11,158 bases of DNA from Bacillota bacterium (GTDB taxonomy: Bacteria > Bacillota > Clostridia > Lachnospirales > Lachnospiraceae), in the NCBI GenBank assembly GCA_023412855.1, contig JAEZRJ010000021.1, positions 1-11,158 of the forward strand, given 5' to 3'. The notes under the pieces were generated by a model. That model was not told the origin of the DNA. It did no database searches and was given only the letters and a program-made list of their open reading frames with translations. Positions within the stretch are counted from its first letter, which is position 1; each line of letters opens with the position of its first letter. This document shows, in pieces, positions 1 to 4,867 of this stretch. Both the position numbers and the translations under genes were made by a program.

Positions 1-159
1 ATATGGCCTGTTTCCGCCGTCACTTCTAACGCCATCAGTTCTGTTGTTATTATACGGTCTGTTTCCGCCGTCAGTTCTGTTGTTATTATATGGCCTGCTT
101 CCGCCATCGGTTCTGTTGTTATTATACGGTCTGTTTCCGCCGTCGGTCCTGTTGTTATC
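1..159 (-). repeat. 36-bp tandem repeats coding for NNNRTDGGNRPY in infB
   Basis: Four adjacent copies of a 12-codon unit lie within the infB linker. They are at 159-124 (first residue D instead of N), 123-88 (S instead of N at position 9), 87-52 (canonical), and 51-1. The last copy carries a 15-bp internal insertion (five extra residues, RSDGV-like). Copies differ mainly at synonymous third positions, so selection on the peptide is plausible. The array may continue past base 1. A degenerate NNR-rich stretch (180-160) precedes it. Function is not known; such linkers tolerate length change by replication slippage. Confidence 0.9.
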
Positions 160-765
160 ACCCCTATTGTTATCTGTTCTTCTCGGTGATTCCGTACTGC
201 CGCTGCGATTATTAGAATAGCTGTTTCTTTCTGCAGTATCCGTCTCTCTCGTACTTACTGCCGATATCTGAGTCTCCGTCACGGGAGCTGCTTCCTGCAT
301 CGGTTTCGTCTCCTTTTTGGGTGTATTAACAGACGATACCATCGTCACGGGAGGAGTAGGCGAAGGTGGCGTCAATGGTTTTACCGGACGATAAGGCTCT
401 GCAGCCTTTTTCTGATTTGCATTCACCGGATTGTTATTGCCAGGAGCTGGGGCCGGTCTTCTCTCCCCTCCCTGTTGCTGGGGCTTTTGTCCCGGCATCT
501 TGCTGTTGTGAGGGTTGCTCACAAAAATAATTTTCTTCTTTTTCTTAGGTATCTCTGCTGTTTCCTGCTCTGCTTTTACAACTTCCTGCTTCGTCGTCTC
601 AGCCCTCTCTTTCCCAAATTGCTTTCTTATTAGCGCTACTGCATCGTCTTCGATGGAACTTTGCGGTGCCTTAGCTTCTATTCCCTTTTCTTGTAGAAAA
701 GAGATAATATCTTTACTCTGTTTATCTAATTCTTTCGCAAGCTCATGTACTTTCATTTTCGCCAT
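1..765 (-). CDS. infB: Translation initiation factor IF-2, N-terminal part (runs off window)
   Basis: IF-2 is the GTPase that places initiator tRNA on the 30S subunit and promotes 70S joining. Only the first 255 codons are present; the GTPase core lies beyond base 1. The start is ATG at 765-763 with a strong Shine-Dalgarno (ACGGAGGT, 780-773). The protein opens MAKMKVHELAKELD and residues 1 to about 52 form the small helical IF2-N domain that is diagnostic for the family. A Lys-rich patch follows (IPKKKKKIIFVSNP, about residues 75-88). The rest is a disordered linker rich in Pro, Asn, Gln and Gly. From residue 203 to the window edge it becomes tandem NNNRTDGGNRPY repeats. The gene is last in the visible rimP-nusA-rnpM-ylxQ-infB operon and starts 16 bp after the ylxQ stop. 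Identity rests on the N-terminal domain plus gene order. Confidence 0.95.
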   Translation of the reverse strand, partial: MAKMKVHELAKELDKQSKDIISFLQEKGIEAKAPQSSIEDDAVALIRKQFGKERAETTKQEVVKAEQETAEIPKKKKKIIFVSNPHNSKMPGQKPQQQGGERRPAPAPGNNNPVNANQKKAAEPYRPVKPLTPPSPTPPVTMVSSVNTPKKETKPMQEAAPVTETQISAVSTRETDTAERNSYSNNRSGSTESPRRTDNNRGDNNRTDGGNRPYNNNRTDGGSRPYNNNRTDGGNRPYNNNRTDGVRSDGGNRPY

Positions 766-781
766 GCTCACTACCTCCGTT

Positions 782-1090
782 TTATTCTTCTGATGCTTCC
801 AAATGCTTCTTTATGGACTGTGCAAATCCATTATCGGTTACTGCTAATGAAGATCGCATTTCTTTACCCATGGCGTGCCCCAGTTCCTCTTTCGTTCCAT
901 ATTGAAAAAACGGCACATTATAAAAGTCACACATATTGCGAAACATTTTTATGGTATTATCGGAAGCGTCCTTACTGACTATGACCAATACCGCACTTCC
1001 CGTCTTCACTGCTTTTTCTGTTGCTATCTCTCCGCTCACTACATTTCTGGATCTGGCAGCGAGGCCGAGTAATGAATATATTTTATTCAA
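782..1090 (-). CDS. ylxQ: YlxQ, L7Ae-family RNA-binding protein
   Basis: This is a 102-residue protein of the L7Ae/L30e fold. The Bacillus subtilis relatives YlxQ and YbxF bind kink-turn RNA, so a K-turn or ribosome-associated role is likely, but the physiological target is unsettled. Family hallmarks are LLGLAARSRNVVSGE (residues 7-21), DASDNT (41-46) and a C-terminal SSLAVTDNGFA segment. The start is TTG (1090-1088): the stop of rnpM overlaps it as TTGA, no ATG lies near the N-terminus, and the conserved GLA motif begins only nine codons in. A purine-rich GGAGAAGGAG stretch upstream can serve as ribosome binding site, and the overlap suggests translational coupling to rnpM. The infB start follows 16 bp after the TAA stop. 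Confidence 0.92.
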   Translation of the reverse strand: MNKIYSLLGLAARSRNVVSGEIATEKAVKTGSAVLVIVSKDASDNTIKMFRNMCDFYNVPFFQYGTKEELGHAMGKEMRSSLAVTDNGFAQSIKKHLEASEE

Positions 1091-1350
1091 TCTCCTCTGA
1101 ACTCCTTCTCCAGCTTTTCATAAACCTCATCTGGAATACTCATTTTGAAAGACCGCTCAAGTCCTTTATTCTTTCTTGCCTTTTTGAGGCATTCCTCAGA
1201 AATACAAACATAAGCGCCTCTTCCGTTCTTTTTACCTGTTACGTCGAGAATAATGTCGTTCTCCGCAGTTTTCAAAACTCGCATCATTTCCTTCTTGCTC
1301 TTCATTTCACCGCAGCCTACGCATTGTCTCAAAGGGATCTTCTTCGCCAT
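1087..1350 (-). CDS. rnpM: RnpM (YlxR), RNase P modulator family protein
   Basis: This is an 87-residue YlxR-family protein. The family is nucleic-acid binding, and the Bacillus member has been described as an RNase P modulator. The signature is present: R-x-C-V-G-C-G at residues 8-14 and G-R-G-A-Y-V-C at 43-49. Four cysteines (C10, C13, C49, C54) form a CxxC plus CxxxxC pattern that could bind metal; this is my inference, since the family does not generally require a metal. The C-terminal third is basic (KKARKNKGLERSFKMS), fitting RNA binding. The start is ATG at 1350 with AGAAAGGG six bases upstream. The gene sits 46 bp after nusA, and its stop overlaps the TTG start of ylxQ by four bases. 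Confidence 0.93.
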   Translation of the reverse strand: MAKKIPLRQCVGCGEMKSKKEMMRVLKTAENDIILDVTGKKNGRGAYVCISEECLKKARKNKGLERSFKMSIPDEVYEKLEKEFRGD

Positions 1351-1370
1351 ATCATACCCTTTCTAAGATT

Positions 1371-1390
1371 ATAGTATCAATTGATGCTAT
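1371..1390 (-). other. 20-bp near-perfect palindrome in the nusA-rnpM spacer
   Basis: The minus strand reads ATAGCATCAATTGATACTAT: nine of ten base pairs are complementary, with a single C/A mismatch. It lies just after the nusA stop and before the rnpM ribosome binding site. It lacks a U-tract and a proper loop, so it is not an intrinsic terminator. It could be a weak mRNA hairpin that marks a processing site, or an AT-rich chance palindrome. Confidence 0.4.
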
Positions 1391-1396
1391 AACTGT

Positions 1397-2557
1397 CTAT
1401 TCTTCTGCCGGAATCTCTTCCGAGCCGTCCTCTTCTACATACTCACCATCATACTCTTCATCATATTCCTCGTCATACTCGTCATATTCATCCGCGTAAT
1501 CTTCATAACGGAATCCCGGCGAATCCTTCGCCTGTGTCTCACTCTTGATGTCTATCTTATATCCGGTCAGCCTTGCAGCAAGCCTTGCATTCTGTCCTTC
1601 CTTGCCGATCGCCAGAGAAAGCTGATAATCCGGTACTACGACCTTCGCTGTCTTTTCATCGGGATCTGCAAACACCGCAACGATTTTTGCAGGAGATAAT
1701 GCATTCTGAATGAGATTGCCTGGATTTTCATCCCAGTTGATAATATCTATTTTTTCTCCGCGCAGCTCTTCCACAATGGAATTCACTCTGGCCCCGTTTA
1801 AACCTACACACGCGCCTACGGCATCTACGTTAGGATTGTTGGACCAAACAGCCATTTTCGTTCTGCTTCCCGATTCCCTCGCAATGCTCTTAATTTCAAC
1901 CGTACCGTCCTTAATCTCCGTAACCTCAGACTCGAACAACCTCTTCACCAGCTCCGGGTGGGTACGGCTAACGAGAATCCTCGGTCCCTTAGGCGTATTC
2001 TTCACTTCCAAAATATATACCTTAACTCGTTCCGTGGGCTTGAAAACTTCGCCTTTTACCTGCTCTGTTTCGTTCAATATTCCGTCAGCTTTTCCTAAGT
2101 TTATACTGATGTTCTTTCCTACATAACGCTGTACAATTCCGGTTACCACATCTTTTTCTTTTTCATAATACTGGTTATAGATTACGCTTCTTTCTTCTTC
2201 CCTTATTTTCTGCAGGATAACGTTCTTCGCATTCTGGGTCGCAATACGTCCGAATTCTTTGGATTTAATCTCCACATGAAGAAGGTTTCCAATCTGTGCC
2301 CTCTGTGAAATCTCTTTCGCATCGTCAAGGGAAATCTGACAGCAATCGTCCTCTACCTCTTCCACTACTTCTTTCTCTGCATAACATAAAAAATCGCAAG
2401 TCTCTCTGTTGATTTCAACCTTGATGTTATCCGATTTTCCAAAATGATTTTTGCAAGCTGTAATCAATGAATTCTCAATGGCATCAAACAGTGTTTCTTT
2501 GCTGATTTCCTTTTCCTTCTCCAGAATATCCAATGCTTCCATCAATTCTTTATTCAT
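1397..2557 (-). CDS. nusA: Transcription termination/antitermination factor NusA
   Basis: NusA binds RNA polymerase and nascent RNA and tunes pausing, intrinsic termination and antitermination. The protein has 386 residues. Domain order: RNAP-binding N-terminal domain (about 1-125, with ILEKEKEISKETLFDAIENS), S1 domain (about 134-200, GIVQRYVGKNISINLGK, ending in ILVSRTHP), KH1 (about 202-280; its GxxG loop is GLNG at 252-255), and KH2 (about 281-345; GKEG at 318-321 in SLAIGKEGQNARLAARL). It lacks the acidic repeats AR1/AR2 of E. coli, as is usual in Firmicutes. Instead it ends in a Tyr/Asp/Glu-rich tail (351-386). The start is ATG at 2557, with AAGGA about ten bases upstream. It follows rimP by 44 bp and is probably autoregulated by the terminator in the rimP leader (3169-3196). 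Confidence 0.98.
   Translation of the reverse strand: MNKELMEALDILEKEKEISKETLFDAIENSLITACKNHFGKSDNIKVEINRETCDFLCYAEKEVVEEVEDDCCQISLDDAKEISQRAQIGNLLHVEIKSKEFGRIATQNAKNVILQKIREEERSVIYNQYYEKEKDVVTGIVQRYVGKNISINLGKADGILNETEQVKGEVFKPTERVKVYILEVKNTPKGPRILVSRTHPELVKRLFESEVTEIKDGTVEIKSIARESGSRTKMAVWSNNPNVDAVGACVGLNGARVNSIVEELRGEKIDIINWDENPGNLIQNALSPAKIVAVFADPDEKTAKVVVPDYQLSLAIGKEGQNARLAARLTGYKIDIKSETQAKDSPGFRYEDYADEYDEYDEEYDEEYDGEYVEEDGSEEIPAEE
1439..1507 (-). repeat. Short coding repeat: Tyr/acidic tail of NusA
   Basis: Residues 351-373 of NusA contain seven tyrosines at 3-4 residue spacing (351, 354, 358, 361, 365, 369, 373), separated almost only by Asp and Glu, as in EYDEEYDEEYD. In DNA this is a degenerate 12-bp repeat of tca-tac-tct-tca type, prone to slippage. 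The tail then continues acidic to the stop. Confidence 0.75.
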
Positions 2558-2578
2558 TTTTCTCTTTTCCTTTCTGCT

Positions 2579-2593
2579 ATCTCGTACCGAGAT
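2579..2593 (-). other. Small hairpin in the rimP-nusA spacer
   Basis: The minus strand reads ATCTCG-GTA-CGAGAT: a perfect 6-bp stem with a 3-nt loop, placed between the rimP stop (2602) and the nusA Shine-Dalgarno. There is no U-tract, so termination is unlikely. It may stabilise the mRNA or separate translation of the two cistrons. Confidence 0.45.
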
Positions 2594-2601
2594 TATCCTC
2601 T

Positions 2602-3063
2602 CTAAAAATCAAGTGCTAATCTGATTAATGCGATATCTGTTCTTTCAAAAACCAGTTCCTTCTCAGCCTCTATCGTTATGGATTTCTCATCGTATGCTTT
2701 CAATACGCCTTTGAACTCCTTACACTTGTCTATCGGTTTATATGTTTTAATTTCCACTTCTGCCCCGATGCTCTTCTCTAAATGCTTATCTTTTTTCAAG
2801 GTTCTTCCAAGCCCCGGGCTGCTCACCTCTAAAATGTAGGCATCACTTATGAAATCCTTCTCATCTAACGCATCCGACAACGCACGGCTTACCGCCTCGC
2901 AGTCATTGATGTTCACTCCCTCCGGCTTGTCGATGTAAGCGCGAAGGTAAAAGTCGCTCCCCTCTTTTACATATTCCACATCGTAAATCTCTACGCCAGC
3001 TTCCTCCACTATCGGCTTAAGCAGCTCTTCTGTCCTGTTTTCATATGTTTCTTTTCTGGACAT
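2602..3063 (-). CDS. rimP: Ribosome maturation factor RimP
   Basis: RimP is a 30S assembly factor. The 153-residue length is typical. The N-terminal alpha/beta domain (about 1-85) carries EEAGVEIYDVEYVKEGSDFYLRAYID, NINDCEAVSRALSDALDE and the conserved LEVSSPGLGRTL motif (residues 78-89). The C-terminal SH3-like domain follows (about 90-153, IGAEVEIKTYKPI to the stop). The start is ATG at 3063; an in-frame TAG lies immediately upstream, and the purine-rich AAAGGAACAGGTGA stretch provides the ribosome binding site. It is the first gene of the nusA operon, preceded by a long leader of about 155 nt with a terminator and further hairpins. RimP-NusA adjacency is nearly universal in bacteria and supports the call. 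Confidence 0.96.
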   Translation of the reverse strand: MSRKETYENRTEELLKPIVEEAGVEIYDVEYVKEGSDFYLRAYIDKPEGVNINDCEAVSRALSDALDEKDFISDAYILEVSSPGLGRTLKKDKHLEKSIGAEVEIKTYKPIDKCKEFKGVLKAYDEKSITIEAEKELVFERTDIALIRLALDF

Positions 3064-3096
3064 CTATCTATTCACCTGTTCCTTTCCCAATTTCTA

Positions 3097-3153
3097 AAAG
3101 AAAATTTCTTTCAAAAATTTCCTTTGGAAATTCCTGACGGAATCTTCCGTCAG
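3097..3153 (-). other. Cluster of three inverted repeats in the rimP leader
   Basis: Three adjacent stem-loops lie between the leader terminator and the rimP ribosome binding site. 3134-3153 has 9-bp arms CTGACGGAA/TTCCGTCAG with a 2-nt centre (8 bp with a 4-nt loop). 3116-3132 has 7-bp arms AATTTCC/GGAAATT with a 3-nt loop, followed on the minus strand by a few T residues. 3097-3111 has AAAGAAA/TTTCTTT around one base. None has a convincing U-tract. The repeated GAAATTT-like segments allow alternative pairing. They may form a leader structure for rimP translation or mRNA stability; function is unknown. Confidence 0.55.
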
Positions 3154-3168
3154 AAAATCATTACCCGC

Positions 3169-3196
3169 AAAAAGAGTGGACTCGCAAGTCCACTCT
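3169..3196 (-). terminator. Intrinsic terminator (leader attenuator) upstream of rimP
   Basis: The minus strand has a perfect 10-bp stem AGAGTGGACT/AGTCCACTCT around the tetraloop TGCG (stem 3196-3187 and 3182-3173). It is followed by TTTT (3172-3169; five T counting the paired one) and then GCGGG. The plus strand has no T-run, so it acts on minus-strand transcripts. It lies downstream of both tRNA-Glu and the predicted rimP promoter. It can therefore end the tRNA transcript and also attenuate the rimP-nusA operon. The short, GC-interrupted U-tract suggests a terminator that depends on NusA for efficiency; that part is inference. Confidence 0.85.
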
Positions 3197-3224
3197 AATT
3201 AACAGTAACATATATTCTTCCTAT

Positions 3225-3253
3225 ACTATAGCACCACATCCCGCTAAATGCAA
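3225..3253 (-). promoter_or_regulatory. Predicted sigma-A promoter of the rimP-nusA-infB operon
   Basis: The -35 is TTGCAT (3253-3248), the spacer is exactly 17 bp, and the -10 is TATAGT (3230-3225) preceded by TGC, giving an extended -10. The expected start is near 3218, so the transcript meets the terminator hairpin after about 22 nt and the rimP ATG after about 155 nt. The promoter lies only about 24 bp after the end of the tRNA gene. Confidence 0.75.
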
Positions 3254-3277
3254 GGACTTTCGAAAAAATAATGAAAG

Positions 3278-3349
3278 CAGCTCGTAGGGGAATCGAACCC
3301 CTGATTCCGCCGTGAGAGGGCGGCGTCTTAACCGCTTGACCAACGAGCC
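3278..3349 (-). tRNA. tRNA-Glu (anticodon CUC)
   Basis: The minus strand folds as a 72-nt tRNA. The acceptor stem is GGCTCGT/ACGAGCT (G1-U72 wobble, otherwise paired), with a D-arm GTC...GAC. The anticodon stem CCGCC/GGCGG encloses loop CTCTCAC, giving anticodon CUC (glutamate, GAG codons). The variable loop has four nucleotides. The T-arm is AGGGG-TTCGATT-CCCCT and the discriminator base is G. CCA is not encoded. It has its own promoter (3400-3428), a leader of roughly 45 nt to be removed by RNase P, and a downstream terminator at 3169-3196. Confidence 0.95.
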
Positions 3350-3399
3350 AGAACGAATACAAATCGAACTTTTCTTCTTGTTCTTTTGCCGACTTGCTT

Positions 3400-3428
3400 A
3401 TTTTATTATAAAACGACTAATATTGCAA
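3400..3428 (-). promoter_or_regulatory. Predicted tRNA-Glu promoter with A-tract UP region
   Basis: The -35 is TTGCAA (3428-3423), the spacer is 17 bp, and the -10 is TAAAAT (3405-3400). The region directly upstream (about 3429-3485) is extremely A-rich on the minus strand, with several A-tracts, and resembles an UP element as seen at stable-RNA promoters. The 157-bp interval 3350-3506 holds this promoter and no gene. No hairpin terminator is visible after the receiver gene, so read-through into the tRNA is possible. Confidence 0.65.
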
Positions 3429-3506
3429 GCACTTTTTTATTTTAATTTTGTATTTGTTCTATTTTTTTATTTTTCCTCTTTTACGGACTCTATTTTGTAC
3501 CTTATT

Positions 3507-3869
3507 TTACCGCTCCAGCAAGCGGTTTACTGCTTCGATTACCTGCTCTACCTCGAAAGGCTTGGTAATGAAATCCGCAGCGCCTTCCTTAATTGCCTTA
3601 ACCATCTTCTCTTTCTGGCCGGCAGCGGTAATCATGATTACCTTTACATTCTTGTCCTCTTCCATTAAATGCTCAAGCGCCTCCAAACCGTTCATAACCG
3701 GCATGGTAATATCCAAGGTCACTAAGTCCGGCTTCAACTCCCTATATAAACCGATTCCTTCCTCTCCGTTCGCAGCCTCTCCAACTACCTCATGTCCTGC
3801 GTGCTCCAATACTTCCTTCAAAATCTTTCGGGATGTCCTCGAATCATCTATAATCAAAATACTTGCCAT
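3507..3869 (-). CDS. Stand-alone CheY-like response regulator receiver
   Basis: This is a 120-residue single receiver domain with no output domain. Seen: acidic metal pair D8-D9 (ILIIDDSRTSRK), phospho-acceptor D53 in LVTLDITMPVMNG, T81 in IMITAAG and the invariant lysine K103 in ITKPF, so the full phosphorylation site is intact. Such proteins act by protein-protein contact, as CheY does at the flagellar motor. No flagellar or kinase gene is in view, so the target is unknown. The start is ATG at 3869 with AGGAGG eight bases upstream. The gene lies 31 bp after the MshEN-like/CheX fusion gene and is very likely co-transcribed with it. That neighbour's phosphatase domain is the obvious candidate for removing the phosphate. 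Whether this is a true chemotaxis CheY cannot be told from sequence, so I give no symbol. Confidence 0.93.
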   Translation of the reverse strand: MASILIIDDSRTSRKILKEVLEHAGHEVVGEAANGEEGIGLYRELKPDLVTLDITMPVMNGLEALEHLMEEDKNVKVIMITAAGQKEKMVKAIKEGAADFITKPFEVEQVIEAVNRLLER

Positions 3870-3900
3870 AATTATGTCCTCCTATTGATATATGTCTAAA

Positions 3901-4791
3901 TTATACGGAAACGTTAAGGTTTGTGTCCATCGCAATGAAAATTTCTATCCTGCTGTTCTTAATATATAAGGGAATAACGAGTGCCTTCCCTTCGATCTTT
4001 ATTCTTCCCTTCTGATAGAACATGGGAGGAACCATATCCACTGAAATTCCTTCTACGCTCAATGCCGAAGCATACAATCCATTTACGCAGTTGATGAACT
4101 CACATACCGAGTCAAAAGCATACAAATCCATCTTTGTAAACTCTTCCTTCGCAAAAGTGCTGGCAATTGTGAGCAGGCTATTCTCTTCTCCTGAAAGCCC
4201 GAGCGTTATATTATGCTCGCCTTTTACGTCCTGTAATGCTATATCCTTGAACTCGTAATCTTCCACTTCCTCAGAAGGGCCGATTGCAATTCTGGAATCT
4301 ATCAGCCGGATCACTGTGCGGATAGCGACTCCTGCAAGCTCCTGCGACCGCTCATCATCGCTTCTTATAAAAAGTGGTACGATGCGGTCCGCATCTCCGC
4401 TCTTCAAATCTTCGATATCGGTGGCTGTAAAACCAGTCTCCTTCCGGTACAGCTCCAGCGCCTTCTCTATTTCCTCATGTGTCATAATACCATTCTCTGT
4501 CATCGACTGCACGAATACAAGATAAGGATTGCCCTGAAGCTTTAGAAGCCTCTCCACCTGGTTCTCGGTCAGGTAACCCTGCTCTACCGCAATATCACCG
4601 AAGCGCTTGTCCTCCTGAGCCTGCCTTCTGTTTATCTTCTCCGCTTCTTCTTCAGTTAAAAGCTTTTCGGAAACAGCGATAAGTCCCATTTTTACTCGGA
4701 CCTTCTTCTGATATTCCAATGCCTCTTCCAGCTTACTCGCTGAAATTAAGTTTTTCTCCACTAAAAATCTCCCAAAAATATGACCAAACAT
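3901..4791 (-). CDS. MshEN/GspE-N-like repeats fused to a CheX-type phosphatase domain
   Basis: The protein has 296 residues and no signal peptide or membrane segment. Residues 6-118 contain four repeats with exact 29-residue period (starts at 6, 35, 64, 93), of the form FGxxxVExxLΦTxxxΦExxLxxQ. This is the pattern of the 24-residue motifs plus 5-residue spacers of MshEN/GspE N-terminal domains, some of which bind c-di-GMP. Repeat 3 (RFGDIAVEQGYLT) is closest to that motif; repeat 4 lacks the leading Gly. From about residue 137 the protein looks like CheX: a helix, GEHNITLGLSG, then D227-x3-E231-x2-N234 with N237-G238 and prolines 255-256. This is the CheC/FliY/CheX phosphatase signature, whose Glu and Asn attack phospho-CheY. 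The ATG at 4791 has GGAGG six bases upstream. The receiver gene follows 31 bp later. The domain fit is by eye; c-di-GMP binding is a hypothesis. Confidence 0.78.
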   Translation of the reverse strand: MFGHIFGRFLVEKNLISASKLEEALEYQKKVRVKMGLIAVSEKLLTEEEAEKINRRQAQEDKRFGDIAVEQGYLTENQVERLLKLQGNPYLVFVQSMTENGIMTHEEIEKALELYRKETGFTATDIEDLKSGDADRIVPLFIRSDDERSQELAGVAIRTVIRLIDSRIAIGPSEEVEDYEFKDIALQDVKGEHNITLGLSGEENSLLTIASTFAKEEFTKMDLYAFDSVCEFINCVNGLYASALSVEGISVDMVPPMFYQKGRIKIEGKALVIPLYIKNSRIEIFIAMDTNLNVSV

Positions 4792-4838
4792 ACGTACCCT
4801 CCATCTGACATCTTATGTAATACCAAAACTTCCCTTTT

Positions 4839-4867
4839 ATTATATAATATTTAAGAGACAAAATCAA
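4839..4867 (-). promoter_or_regulatory. Predicted promoter of the CheX-like/receiver pair
   Basis: The -35 is TTGATT (4867-4862, inside the last codons of polC), the spacer is 17 bp, and the -10 is a consensus TATAAT (4844-4839). The expected start is near 4832, leaving about 40 nt before the ATG at 4791. No terminator hairpin is visible after polC, so read-through from polC is also possible. Confidence 0.6.

Noticed and set aside
1..159. 36-bp spaced repeats that could suggest a CRISPR array
   Set aside because: The units are directly tandem without spacers, in frame with infB, and differ by synonymous changes; they are coding repeats.
1021..1374. Plus-strand open frame of 117 codons over rnpM and ylxQ
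   Set aside because: Antisense to two recognised genes and spans their junction; no independent support.
3169..3196. Bidirectional terminator
   Set aside because: The plus-strand copy of the hairpin is followed by AATTAACAG, with no T-run, and no plus-strand gene reads toward it.
3405..3428. Perfect TATAAT (3411-3406) as the -10 of the tRNA promoter
   Set aside because: Its distance to TTGCAA is only 12 bp and no acceptable -35 lies 16-18 bp upstream; the TAAAAT five bases on gives a 17-bp spacer.
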